Source of the DNA: DAOTXS01 sp034433515
Lineage (GTDB): Bacteria > Chloroflexota > Anaerolineae > UBA4142
DNA: 34,211 nucleotides
Direction of reading: 5' to 3'
Assembly (NCBI GenBank): GCA_034433515.1
Contig: DAOUAL010000076.1
Span: 1 to 34,211, forward strand
In this document: one piece after another, positions 8,669 through 16,727 of the stretch
Layout of the letters: the number at the start of each line of letters is the position of its first letter
How positions within the stretch are numbered: the stretch's first letter is position 1
Notes under the pieces: model-generated
Database searches by the model: none
Seen by the model: only the letters and a program-made list of their open reading frames with translations
What the model was told of the DNA's origin: nothing
Made by a program: the position numbers and the translations under genes

Positions 8669-8698
8669 ATTATAGAACGCTTGGCTCGTGTATGTCAA
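8669..8698 (-). promoter_or_regulatory. promoter of livJ-livH-livM
   Basis: Read on the - strand, TTGACA (8693-8698) and TATAAT (8669-8674) are both perfect consensus boxes with 18-nt spacing. The predicted start near 8662 gives a leader of about 190 nt before livJ. Confidence 0.85.
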
Positions 8699-8703
8699 TC
8701 CCG

Positions 8704-9417
8704 CTATGCTTCACCCAGATAGGCTTTGCGTACCCGTTCGTTTTTGCGCAGATTCGCGGCGCTGTCCGATAGCACGATTTGCCCGGTCTCGATGACGTAA
8801 CCGCGATGAGCAATTTGTAATGCTTTGGCGGCGTTCTGTTCGATCAACAGAATGGTAGTGCCCTCTTGATTTAGTTTTTGGATCGTTTCGAAAATGGTTT
8901 CGACCAACACCGGCGCCAGCCCCATCGAAGGTTCATCGAGCATCAGGACGCGGGGGCGAGTCATCAAGGCGCGCCCAATCGCCAACATTTGTTGTTCGCC
9001 GCCGGATAAGGTGCCTCCTAATTGATGCCGGCGTTCAGCCAGGCGCGGGAATAAGGAAAAGACAAACTCCATATCGCGTCGAATCCCGTCTTTGTCGGTG
9101 CGGGCATACGCGCCTAATTCGAGGTTTTCGGAAACGGTGAGCGCGCCAAAAATTTTGCGCCCCTCGGGGGATTGACCAATGCCGCGCATCACAATTTGGT
9201 GCGGTGGCAAATGCTCAATGTTTTCACCATCGAGAAGGATTGTCCCGTGGCGGGGATGCATTATCCCAGAAATGGTTTTGAGCGTGGTGGTTTTGCCCGC
9301 GCCGTTTGCACCAATCAGGGTAACAATCTCGCCTTTCTCAACGGTCAGACTAACCCCTTTGAGGGCGTGGATGTTGCCATAGTAGGAATGAATGTCGTTG
9401 ACTTGAAGAATTGGCAT
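8704..9417 (-). CDS. livF: branched-chain amino acid ABC transporter ATPase LivF
   Basis: This cytoplasmic ATPase of the LIV-type importer is 237 aa, normal for LivF. Walker A is GANGAGKTT (about residues 36-44), the signature is LSGGEQQ, and Walker B is VLMLDEPSMGL, typical of LivF, followed by the switch His region LLIEQNA. It starts 15 nt after livG. It is the last gene of the transcript that begins at the polar amino-acid binding protein. The livJ promoter begins just downstream of its stop, so the ATPases and the livJHM genes appear to be made from different promoters. Confidence 0.94.
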   Translation of the reverse strand: MPILQVNDIHSYYGNIHALKGVSLTVEKGEIVTLIGANGAGKTTTLKTISGIMHPRHGTILLDGENIEHLPPHQIVMRGIGQSPEGRKIFGALTVSENLELGAYARTDKDGIRRDMEFVFSLFPRLAERRHQLGGTLSGGEQQMLAIGRALMTRPRVLMLDEPSMGLAPVLVETIFETIQKLNQEGTTILLIEQNAAKALQIAHRGYVIETGQIVLSDSAANLRKNERVRKAYLGEA

Positions 9418-9432
9418 AACGGCTTACCTCGG

Positions 9433-10212
9433 TCACGCGGCGTGTTCCGCGTACTCTTTGCCCAAGTACGCCTCGCGCACGCGGGGGTCTTGTTGAACAT
9501 GCGCCGGTGAGCCCTCGCAAATTTTCACGCCAAAATCTAGTACACTCACGCGGTCGGAAATCGTCATCACCACTTTCATCTGATGTTCGATCAGGAAAAT
9601 CGTCAACTTGAGTTCGTCGCGGAGGCGGCGGATGAAATTCACCATCTCAGCCGTTTCTTGGGGGTTCATCCCGGCGGTGGGCTCGTCCAACAAGAGTAAC
9701 GTGGGGGACGTGGCTAAGGCGCGGGCAATTTCCAAGCGGCGTTGATCGCCGTAGGAGAGATTTTTGGCAAGTTCGTTTTCATAGCCGCGCAATCCCACAA
9801 ACTCGAGCAATTCGCGCCCGCGACGGTTGACGGCGCGTTCTTCTTCCACCGTGCGGCGGTCACGCAGAATCGCACCGAACACCCCTGCTTTCATCCGCGA
9901 ATGTTGCCCCACCATCACATTTTCCAGTGCGGTCATATTGTTAAAGAGACGAATATTTTGAAACGTGCGCGCGATGCCGCTCGCGGTAATTACATCAGGT
10001 CGCAAGCCCACCAGCGATTGACCGTTAAAGGTGATCTGACCTTCTTCGGGACGATAAAAGCCGGTGATGCAATTGAAAAAGGTCGTCTTGCCAGCCCCGT
10101 TGGGTCCGATCAAACTGGCAATCATCCCTTCTTCGATAACGAGGTCCACCTTGTCCACAGCGGTCAAGCCGCCAAAGCGTTTTGTAACTTGGGAGGCGTT
10201 GAGTAAAGCCAT
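9433..10212 (-). CDS. livG: branched-chain amino acid ABC transporter ATPase LivG
   Basis: This is the second cytoplasmic ATPase of the LIV-type importer, 259 aa. Walker A is GPNGAGKTT, the signature region is LSYGDQRRLEIARAL (the LivG form, with YGDQ instead of GGEQ), and Walker B is LLLLDEPTAGMNPQE, followed by FLIEHQM with the switch His. The C-terminal EAYLGKEY tail is typical of LivG. Start ATG10212 is preceded by GGAGAAA. It lies 23 nt after the polar amino-acid ATPase gene and 15 nt before livF. Confidence 0.94.
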   Translation of the reverse strand: MALLNASQVTKRFGGLTAVDKVDLVIEEGMIASLIGPNGAGKTTFFNCITGFYRPEEGQITFNGQSLVGLRPDVITASGIARTFQNIRLFNNMTALENVMVGQHSRMKAGVFGAILRDRRTVEEERAVNRRGRELLEFVGLRGYENELAKNLSYGDQRRLEIARALATSPTLLLLDEPTAGMNPQETAEMVNFIRRLRDELKLTIFLIEHQMKVVMTISDRVSVLDFGVKICEGSPAHVQQDPRVREAYLGKEYAEHAA

Positions 10213-10235
10213 GAAAAATTTCTCCGATCCTTGGG

Positions 10236-10979
10236 TTAGTGAAGAATTTGGCTTAGGAACATTTGGGTGCGCGGTTCGCGCGGGTGTGTGAAGAGTTCTT
10301 CCGGTGTCGTATCTTCGATGATGGTACCTTCATCCATAAAAATGATGCGATGGGCGGCGGCTTTGGCAAACCCCATCTCGTGCGAGACGACGACCATGGT
10401 CATTCCTTCGCGCGCCAAAAGTAACATCGTATCCAGGACTTCGCGGATCATTTCCGGATCGAGTGCGCTCGTGGGTTCATCAAAGAGCATGATCTTGGGG
10501 TTCATAGCAAGGGCGCGCGCAATGGCGACGCGTTGCTGTTGTCCGCCAGAAAGTTGAGTCGGATAAGCGTTGGCTTTTTCTGGAATCCCCACTTTTTTCA
10601 ATAGATCGCGTGCGATCTGTTCCGCTTCTTCCGGGGTGCGTTTGCGGACGATGCGTTGTGCCAGCGTGATATTTTCCAATGCCGTCAGATGCGGAAAGAG
10701 ATTGAATTGTTGAAAGACCATTCCCACTTCGGCACGCACCGCGTTGATGTGCTGCGACAAGTGATCCACCGTGATATTATCCACGATCACGCGCCCCGAA
10801 TCCGGACGTTCCAAGCCGTTGATCGTGCGCAACAAGGTGGATTTGCCCGAGCCGCTCGGTCCGATGATGACGAGGACTTCACCCCGCCGAACGGTGGTGC
10901 TGACGCCGCGCAAGGCATACACCTTGCCAAAACGTTTGTGAATATTTTCAATCCGAATAATCGGTTCAGACGATGCCAC
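10236..10979 (-). CDS. polar amino acid ABC transporter ATPase (GlnQ/HisP type)
   Basis: This ATPase energises a polar amino-acid importer with the permease and binding protein encoded upstream. The 247-aa length is typical. Walker A is GPSGSGKST, the Q-loop is FQQFNLFPHLTALEN, the signature is LSGGQQQRVAIARAL, Walker B is IMLFDEPTSALDPEM, and the switch His is in VVSHEMGFA. These are close to the GlnQ/HisP consensus. It starts 4 nt after the permease stop, so the two are translated together. Substrate cannot be assigned; glutamine, arginine, ornithine or others are possible. Confidence 0.94.
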   Translation of the reverse strand: MASSEPIIRIENIHKRFGKVYALRGVSTTVRRGEVLVIIGPSGSGKSTLLRTINGLERPDSGRVIVDNITVDHLSQHINAVRAEVGMVFQQFNLFPHLTALENITLAQRIVRKRTPEEAEQIARDLLKKVGIPEKANAYPTQLSGGQQQRVAIARALAMNPKIMLFDEPTSALDPEMIREVLDTMLLLAREGMTMVVVSHEMGFAKAAAHRIIFMDEGTIIEDTTPEELFTHPREPRTQMFLSQILH

Positions 10980-10983
10980 AGAT

Positions 10984-11799
10984 TTATTCGATCCGTAATT
11001 TGCGTTCGATGGTTTTGACCACCATCGAAAGGAACAAGGTCATGGTTAGATACAGAAAGGCAACGGTGTTGTACGATTCGAGCGAGAGAAAGGTGCGCGC
11101 GCGGTTCAACTTGGTCATTTGGGTGAGTTCGCGTACTGCCAGCGCCGAGACCAAGGATGAATCTTTGAGAATCGAAATGAGATCATTGCCCAACGGCGGC
11201 AGTACCCGGCGAATCGCTTGAGGCAAGATGATGTAACGCATGGCTTGCGGATAGGTCATCCCCAGCGAACGTGCGGCTTCCATCTGGCCGCGTTCGATGG
11301 ACTGAATCCCGGCGCGAAAGACTTCGGCTTCGAATGCCGCGTATCCCAAGCCCAAGCCAATCGTGCCGCGCACACTGTCATCAATCCCCTCCAGACTGAA
11401 GGCGGGCAAGAGTTGCGCAATCAAGTGTTCAACGCCGGGCATGATGACATAGGCAACATAGAGTACGATCACCAACATCGGCAAGCCACGAAACACTTCG
11501 ACATACAACGTCGCGGCGTTGTAAAAGAGTGGATGGCGGGACACGCGTCCCAGGCCCAGGATGAGACCCAGCGTGACCGCCAGCACATAGGCACTCAGCG
11601 CAATCCGGATGGTGAGTTGGATACCTTCGGCAATGAATAGAAAGGTGTCGCGATAAGTGCTGACGGTGAGGATGCTGTAGAGGATAATGATCCATCCGAA
11701 CGCCAGTGCTAACGCCCACCAGGGCGCTCTTTCAAAACTTGGCAAGGGTACCAGTCGGCCGCGCGGGACTAGCGGTGCGGTTGCTCCTTCAGATGTCAT
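10984..11799 (-). CDS. polar amino acid ABC transporter permease (GlnP/HisM type)
   Basis: This 271-aa inner-membrane subunit has about five membrane segments. Family features are GIQLTIRIALSAYVLAV in the first core helix, YVEVFRGLPMLV, and the EAA loop EAARSLGMTYPQAMRYIILPQA, which docks on the ATPase. Many relatives act as homodimers, which fits the single permease gene. Start ATG11799 has AAGGAAG upstream. A 14-bp hairpin separates it from the binding-protein gene. Confidence 0.93.
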   Translation of the reverse strand: MTSEGATAPLVPRGRLVPLPSFERAPWWALALAFGWIIILYSILTVSTYRDTFLFIAEGIQLTIRIALSAYVLAVTLGLILGLGRVSRHPLFYNAATLYVEVFRGLPMLVIVLYVAYVIMPGVEHLIAQLLPAFSLEGIDDSVRGTIGLGLGYAAFEAEVFRAGIQSIERGQMEAARSLGMTYPQAMRYIILPQAIRRVLPPLGNDLISILKDSSLVSALAVRELTQMTKLNRARTFLSLESYNTVAFLYLTMTLFLSMVVKTIERKLRIE

Positions 11800-11812
11800 G
11801 CGCTTCCTTGCA

Positions 11813-11861
11813 CAAACCGGTCAGACGCTCTGATAAAGATTGAAAGGGTCTGACCGGTTTG
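11813..11861 (-). promoter_or_regulatory. intercistronic 14-bp hairpin after the binding-protein gene
   Basis: CAAACCGGTCAGAC (11813-11826) pairs perfectly with GTCTGACCGGTTTG (11848-11861) around a 21-nt loop. No T-tract follows on the - strand. Its position between binding protein and permease matches the livJ-livH hairpin and suggests differential expression. Confidence 0.65.
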
Positions 11862-11871
11862 GTAGGTAGGA

Positions 11872-12666
11872 TTATTGGCCGGGCACGTAGTCCACGAACC
11901 ACTTTTTGTACAAGGCGTCGAGCGTGCCGTCTTTTTTCATCGCGGCAAGGGCTTGGTTGACCGGCTCGATGAGCGGGCTACCTTTTTGGAACACAAACGC
12001 AAGGTCTTCGCTGGTTAGGCGCTCGCCCACAATTTTTAGTTTGCCTTTGTTCGCCGCGATAAAGCCCATGGCGGCAGGTTCGTCAATGATGACAGCGTCC
12101 ACACTCTTGGCTAAGAGAGCGATGGTGGCGGCATCAAACGTATCGAAACTCTTGACGCGCTTTTCGCCAACGAGTTCGATGGCTTTGGTCTCGTTGGTGG
12201 TCCCCAGCTGTGTGCCAACCATCGTGGTGGCTTTTTTCAGCGAGTCCAGGTCTTTGATGGTGGCTTCATCGGCGCGCACCATGATCACCTGACCATAGTG
12301 CATATATGAATCGGAGAAGGCAACGGTCTTTTTGCGTTCGTCGGTGATCGTAATGCCATCGGCGACCACGTCATACTTGCCGGCGGCAGCGGCTTCAAAG
12401 ATTCCTTCCCATGCGGCTTCGATGAAGACGGGCTTGCAGTTGAGGCGTTTGCAAATTTCCGTCCACGCGTCGTAATCCCACCCGGCACCCTGGTTGGTCT
12501 TTTTGTCAATAAAGTTAAAGGGCGGGTAGGCATTCTCGACGGCGACTTTGATCTCTTTCCCCTTGAGGTCAGAGGTCAATGCGGTAGGGGCAGTAGCGGT
12601 CGTACAAGCAACTACAGAAACAAGAGCGAGCAAAACGAGTGCCGTGAATAAAAACGTGCGGTTCAT
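11872..12666 (-). CDS. polar amino acid ABC transporter substrate-binding lipoprotein
   Basis: This extracellular binding protein of the SBP_bac_3 family is 264 aa. The signal peptide (NRTFLFTALVLLALVSVVAC) carries a lipobox ending in Cys21. The mature domain opens with EIKVAVENAYPPFNFID, and GWDYDAWTEICKRLNCK and YDVVADGITITDERKKTVAFS follow, all typical of glutamine, arginine or cystine binders. I choose ATG12666 because GGGGAGGAG precedes it and the signal peptide begins there; a GTG at 12729 would add 21 residues in front of the signal peptide. It leads the operon running through livF. Confidence 0.91.
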   Translation of the reverse strand: MNRTFLFTALVLLALVSVVACTTATAPTALTSDLKGKEIKVAVENAYPPFNFIDKKTNQGAGWDYDAWTEICKRLNCKPVFIEAAWEGIFEAAAAGKYDVVADGITITDERKKTVAFSDSYMHYGQVIMVRADEATIKDLDSLKKATTMVGTQLGTTNETKAIELVGEKRVKSFDTFDAATIALLAKSVDAVIIDEPAAMGFIAANKGKLKIVGERLTSEDLAFVFQKGSPLIEPVNQALAAMKKDGTLDALYKKWFVDYVPGQ

Positions 12667-12757
12667 TCTTCTCCTCCCCGAGAAAATGATTGCTCGATTA
12701 CACACCGATGGGTAACTCTTGTTCACCACCTCCTATGAAGGGCTGGATTTGACCGCG

Positions 12758-12786
12758 AGTATAACAGAGATGATTCAATGTGTCAA
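12758..12786 (-). promoter_or_regulatory. promoter of the polar amino acid / livGF operon
   Basis: On the - strand TTGACA (12781-12786) and TATACT (12758-12763) are separated by 17 nt. The leader to the binding-protein ATG is about 85 nt and contains GGAGGTG near 12730. Confidence 0.8.
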
Positions 12787-12817
12787 TATTTTGTTTTTTT
12801 GTGATTCCCTAAAACTC

Positions 12818-12882
12818 ACCGCAGAGGCGGAGATCGCCGAGTTTTCTTATTTTTTTCTCTGCCTTCTCGACGTCTCGGCGGT
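12818..12882. repeat. imperfect inverted repeat with T-rich loop
   Basis: The left arm begins ACCGCAGAGGCGGAGA and the right arm, read in reverse complement, begins ACCGCCGAGACGTCGAGA. The arms are about 25 nt and about 15 T-rich nt lie between. The rest of the divergent spacer (12667-13059) holds the two promoters and nothing else I can assign. The sequence style resembles dispersed non-coding repeats in environmental genomes. Confidence 0.5.
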
Positions 12883-12997
12883 AAAATGGAGATGTGAGTA
12901 ATCACCAGTTTTGTTTTGCAGGTTGGCATTAAGCCGTTGGGCGTCAAGTTGACCCAAAAACCCCAAAATTCGATACGCCAAATGGCAAGGGATGTTG

Positions 12998-13003
12998 TAT
13001 AAT
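12998..13003 (+). promoter_or_regulatory. -10 box upstream of acetoacetyl-CoA synthetase
   Basis: TATAAT lies 56 nt before ATG13060. No good -35 box is seen 16-18 nt upstream. The sequence around it (ATGTTGTATAAT) resembles ATGTTGTATACT before the gene at 15317. Confidence 0.45.
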
Positions 13004-13059
13004 CGCCGTGGATTACAGGTGCATGGACAGCCATCCTGATATGGAGGAGATTGCGGACG

Positions 13060-15021
13060 ATGAAGACGCCACTTTGGATTCCCTCGTTGGAACGTCAACA
13101 AAATGCCAATTTGACACGCTTTATCGAAATCGTTAATCAACGATTTGGCACACCCCTCGCCACCTATTCCGATGTGTATCATTGGTCGGTTACGCACATT
13201 CCCGCGTTTTGGGAAACGCTGTGGGATTTTGCAGCGATGCGCGCCTCGCAACCGTATGCCCAAGTGGTGGACGATTTGAACCGATTTCCCGGCGCGCGGT
13301 GGTTTATCGGTGCGCGCCTGAACTTTGCGGAAAATCTTTTGCGCTATCGCGACGACCATTTGGCGTTTGTGTTCAGAGGCGAGACCGTCAAATCGGCAAC
13401 GATGACCTACCGCCAGTTGTACGCCACCGTGGCGCGCGTGGCGCAATCGCTGCGCCAGATCGGCGTGCAACCCGGCGATCGTGTAGTGGGCTATATGCCG
13501 AACTTGATCGAAACGGCTGTGGCCATGCTCGCGGCGACGAGTATCGGCGCGGTGTGGTCCTCCTGCGCGACTGATCTGGGCGCGTCAGCCGCCTTGGATC
13601 GCTTGGGTCAGGTTGAACCCAAAGTGCTGTTCACGGTGGACGGTTATTATCACAAAGGTCAACTCTTTGATACGCGCGCGAATGCGGCGGAATTGGCAAA
13701 GCAAATCCCTTCGCTGATTCAAACGATCGTCGTCCCCTATGCGACCGATGCGCCGGATATTGCGATGATTCCGCGTGCGGTGCGTTACGACGATTTCCTC
13801 GCCCGCAACGCAACCGAGATTCGTTTTGAGCAATTGTCTTTTGATCATCCCCTCTACATCATGTTCTCCTCGGGTACCACCGGCAAACCGAAATGTATGG
13901 TGCAGGGGTATGGTGTCCTCATCAATCATTTGAAAGAATTGCTCTTGCATACCGATTTGAAACGCGAGGACAAGATTCTGTACATCACCACGTGTAGTTG
14001 GATGATGTGGAACTGGCTCTTGAGTTCGCTCGCGGTGGGCGCCACAATTGTGCTATACGATGGCAATCCCAATTATCCGGACTGGCGTACCATGTGGCGC
14101 TTGATTCAGGCGGAAAAGATTTCGATCTTTGGTTGCAGCGCCACCTATCTCAATTATCTCAAATCGTTGGGCGTGGCGCCGGGCAAGGAATTCGATTTGT
14201 CTTCGCTCAAAGAAATATCGCAAACCGGCTCTGTGCTTTCGGCGGAAGGGTTTGAGTACGTTTACCGCGCGATCAAAAGCGATTTGCATTTCAATTCGAT
14301 TTCGGGAGGCACAGACATTAACGGCTGTTTTGCGGCGGGGAATCCACTGAGCCCCGTCTATGCCGGTGAACTGCAAGGACCTGCCCTCGCGATGAAAATC
14401 AATGCGTTCAACGAAGCCGGACAACCGGTGCGCGATGAGCAAGGCGAATTGGTGTGTGAAGCACCTTCGCCATCCATGCCGCTTTATTTTTGGAATGACC
14501 CCGATGGACAGAAATATCGGAATGCGTACTTTAACTATTATCCCAACCAAAATGTATGGCGGCATGGCGATTACATCGTGATTCACAGCGACACGGGTGG
14601 CATCACCTTCTACGGTCGTTCTGATGCGGTGCTCAAGCCAGCCGGCGTGCGCATCGGCACGGCGGAGATTTACAATATCGTAGAGAAAATTCCCGGCATT
14701 GCCGATAGTTTGGCGATTGGTCAACAATGGCACGATGATCAGCGGATCATCCTATTTGTCAAACTTGGGATCGGTTATACCTTGACCGATGAACTGAAAA
14801 CGACCATCAAGCAAACCCTGCGTGAAAAAGCCTCGCCGCGCCACGTGCCGGCATTGATCGTCCAAGTGCCGGATATTCCCTACACGTTCAATATGAAAAA
14901 GGTCGAGAGCGCGGTAACGAACATTGTGAATGGTCGTCCGGTGTCTAATCGCGATGCGTTGATGAACCCGGGGTGCTTGGAATTCTATGAACGCCTTCTG
15001 CCTGAGCTGCGGAAGGCATAA
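13060..15021 (+). CDS. acetoacetyl-CoA synthetase
   Basis: This ATP-dependent enzyme makes acetoacetyl-CoA from acetoacetate and CoA (ANL superfamily). The 653-aa length and the N-terminal stretch with YHWSVTHIPAFWETLWDF fit the acetoacetyl-CoA synthetase subgroup rather than acetyl-CoA synthetase. The AMP-binding P-loop is MFSSGTTGKPKCMVQG. SGGTDINGCF is the adenine/substrate region, YGRSDAVLKPAGVRIG the hinge to the mobile C-domain, and NMKKVESAV near the end carries the catalytic Lys region. ATG13060 is preferred: GGAGGAG lies 10 nt upstream, whereas TTG13051 is too close to it. The CoA-transferase genes downstream suggest shared CoA-ester metabolism. Confidence 0.92.
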   Translation: MKTPLWIPSLERQQNANLTRFIEIVNQRFGTPLATYSDVYHWSVTHIPAFWETLWDFAAMRASQPYAQVVDDLNRFPGARWFIGARLNFAENLLRYRDDHLAFVFRGETVKSATMTYRQLYATVARVAQSLRQIGVQPGDRVVGYMPNLIETAVAMLAATSIGAVWSSCATDLGASAALDRLGQVEPKVLFTVDGYYHKGQLFDTRANAAELAKQIPSLIQTIVVPYATDAPDIAMIPRAVRYDDFLARNATEIRFEQLSFDHPLYIMFSSGTTGKPKCMVQGYGVLINHLKELLLHTDLKREDKILYITTCSWMMWNWLLSSLAVGATIVLYDGNPNYPDWRTMWRLIQAEKISIFGCSATYLNYLKSLGVAPGKEFDLSSLKEISQTGSVLSAEGFEYVYRAIKSDLHFNSISGGTDINGCFAAGNPLSPVYAGELQGPALAMKINAFNEAGQPVRDEQGELVCEAPSPSMPLYFWNDPDGQKYRNAYFNYYPNQNVWRHGDYIVIHSDTGGITFYGRSDAVLKPAGVRIGTAEIYNIVEKIPGIADSLAIGQQWHDDQRIILFVKLGIGYTLTDELKTTIKQTLREKASPRHVPALIVQVPDIPYTFNMKKVESAVTNIVNGRPVSNRDALMNPGCLEFYERLLPELRKA

Positions 15022-15034
15022 CCCGTGCGCAGGG

Positions 15035-15260
15035 CCAAGTCCCTTGACAGGCGGTTAAAACCACTGCCATCGCAAGCGTTCACGCAGAAAAATTCGACCA
15101 TTCATCGAAATCGAAAAGGCGTGAACGCTTGCGACCCCTACCCGAAGCCGACCTGCGTCGGCTGGTGGAGAGTCGGCGACTCGTCTGTACTCGCCGTAGG
15201 GCGACTTGGGGTGTTGGTGGCTGCGACTTCAGTCGCCCGATCCGACTTGGCAACAGCCTT
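15035..15260 (+). repeat. hairpin-array element, copy 1, with nested 15-bp inverted repeat
   Basis: It begins with a promoter-like CCAAGTCCCTTGACA (15035-15049). A perfect inverted repeat follows: CGCAAGCGTTCACGC (15071-15085) with its complement at 15119-15133. Then come small hairpins: AGCCGAC-CTGC-GTCGGCT (15146-15163), GAGTCG-G-CGACTC (15170-15182), TCGCC-GTAG-GGCGA (15191-15204) and GCGAC-TTCA-GTCGC (15223-15236). The same order recurs near 26617 and 26784. No protein is encoded in 15022-15316. Confidence 0.75.
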
Positions 15261-15303
15261 GAACCCGTGCGGTTCGAATCTTTTTCAATGGCGCGGAATG
15301 TTG

Positions 15304-15309
15304 TATACT
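15304..15309 (+). promoter_or_regulatory. -10 box directly before the 15317 gene
   Basis: TATACT ends 7 nt before the GTG start, so the predicted transcription start coincides with the start codon (leaderless mRNA). The -35 region (15281-15286, TTTTTC) is weak. Confidence 0.5.
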
Positions 15310-15316
15310 GTTCCGC

Positions 15317-15667
15317 GTGCGAGAAAAACATTTGCTGGTTCTAGCGATTCTCACTGACATCGTGCTGGGCATCCTCTTGGTTAGTTTGATCGGGTTGCTC
15401 ATTCACGAGACGTCTCCAGAAACCAACGTTTTGCCGACCGAGACGTCCCCCGAAACCGAAGAGCCAACCCCAACTGAAACCACGACACCAACGATGACGG
15501 CGACACCAATTCAAACCGTCACACCTACGTTTGCCTCATCCCCTACGATTACGCGCACGCCCATCCCCTCGCGCACTCCAACGGACGAGCCAACCAAGCG
15601 ACCGTACGTTTTCCCAACGCCGATCATCGTTCAGCCAACAGGGCGTCCTACGCCAACGCGGAGATAA
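15317..15667 (+). CDS. small membrane-anchored Thr/Pro-rich protein
   Basis: I do not recognise a family. The 116-aa product has one hydrophobic N-terminal segment (about residues 7-28). A low-complexity tail follows, very rich in Thr, Pro, Ser and Glu (repeated PTETSPETE, TPTMTATPIQT, PTPTRR), probably exposed outside the cell as a flexible linker or glycosylated stalk. The GTG start at 15317 has no ribosome site but lies at the predicted transcription start. An acyl-CoA/CoA-transferase context on both sides gives no hint of function. The coding call rests on the membrane segment plus a continuous biased composition. Confidence 0.55.
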   Translation: MREKHLLVLAILTDIVLGILLVSLIGLLIHETSPETNVLPTETSPETEEPTPTETTTPTMTATPIQTVTPTFASSPTITRTPIPSRTPTDEPTKRPYVFPTPIIVQPTGRPTPTRR

Positions 15668-15679
15668 AGCCCGATCTTT

Positions 15680-15707
15680 TTGACATTCCAATGTTGCGTG
15701 ATAGAAT
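15680..15707 (+). promoter_or_regulatory. promoter of the CoA-transferase operon
   Basis: TTGACA (15680-15685) and TAGAAT (15702-15707) are 16 nt apart. The first gene starts 39 nt downstream with GAGGAGGGA as ribosome site. Confidence 0.7.
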
Positions 15708-15746
15708 TGGATTGCAAGCATATTCCTCACCGAGGAGGGAGCATCA

Positions 15747-16727
15747 ATGGAGATTCTCGCACAAGGGCGCGGCGAACTGATTCAACCGCCCGACCTCGAA
15801 GCCTTCCGTGAATGGAATCGCACCCAAAAATCGCGCAAATTGATTGACAAGTTGATGACCGAGCAAGAAGCGGTCAGCCGATTTGTGTACGATGGGTGCT
15901 ACATCGGCACGGAATTGTACGGCACGGTGCGTTGCCCCATGTCGCTCACCCGCGAAGTGATTCGCCAACACAAAAAAGATTTGCGCGTGTGCGGGCAGGG
16001 CGTCGCCGAACTCGATTTGTGGCTCGCCGCCGGGCTCGTCAAGAAACTCGACATCACCTACATCGGTTTGGAAGTGTACGGCACGTCGTACGCATTGCGC
16101 CGCGCGGTCGAGTCGGGCCAAGTGGAGACGTGCGTCGAATGGTCGAACGGCGCGATCTCGTGGCGGATGAAAGCGGCGGCAATGAGTGTCCCCTTTATCC
16201 CGGTTCGTTCGATGCTGGGATCGGACACGTTCAACTATAGTGCGGCAAAGGTCGTCAACGATCCGTTCACCGGTTTGCCGGTCTGTCTGTTTCCCGCGCT
16301 CATCCTCGATGTGGGACTCATCCACGTTCATCGCGCCGATCGGTTTGGGAATGCGCAGATTGAGGGCATTACCGGTTTTGCGTTCGAAATGGCGCGGGCG
16401 AGCAAACGCCTCATTATCAGTGCAGAAGAAATCGTCCCCACCGAAGCGATTCGCAAATATCCGGATCGCACGATCATTCCGTACTATTTGGTGGATGCGG
16501 TGGTGCACGCGCCGTTCGGCTCGCATCCCGGCGAAATGGCGTATCTCTATGAACGCGATGATGCGGTGTACCGCGAATGGATCGAAGCGAGCAAAACGCC
16601 AGAAGGCGCGCAAGCATATCTGGACAAGTATGTGTACGGCGTCAAGAATCATCAAGAGTACTTGGACTTGATTGGCGCGGAACGGTTGAAGCAGTTGGTG
16701 GAGCAGCGGGAAAGGCGTGATATATGA
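15747..16727 (+). CDS. CoA-transferase subunit A (glutaconate CoA-transferase type)
   Basis: This is the first subunit of a family I CoA transferase, which moves CoA between carboxylic acids through an enzyme-bound thioester on the B subunit. The 326-aa length and motifs match the glutaconate/3-oxoacid CoA-transferase A group: DGCYIGTELYGTVRCPMSL near the N-terminus, WSNGAISWRMKAAAM, PFIPVRSMLGSDTF, and HVHRADRFGNAQIEG, the conserved acyl-CoA transferase signature. Its last codons lie inside a heptamer array (16715-16770), which supplies the TGA stop. Subunit B follows after about 76 nt. The true acid substrate is unknown. Confidence 0.87.
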   Translation: MEILAQGRGELIQPPDLEAFREWNRTQKSRKLIDKLMTEQEAVSRFVYDGCYIGTELYGTVRCPMSLTREVIRQHKKDLRVCGQGVAELDLWLAAGLVKKLDITYIGLEVYGTSYALRRAVESGQVETCVEWSNGAISWRMKAAAMSVPFIPVRSMLGSDTFNYSAAKVVNDPFTGLPVCLFPALILDVGLIHVHRADRFGNAQIEGITGFAFEMARASKRLIISAEEIVPTEAIRKYPDRTIIPYYLVDAVVHAPFGSHPGEMAYLYERDDAVYREWIEASKTPEGAQAYLDKYVYGVKNHQEYLDLIGAERLKQLVEQRERRDI

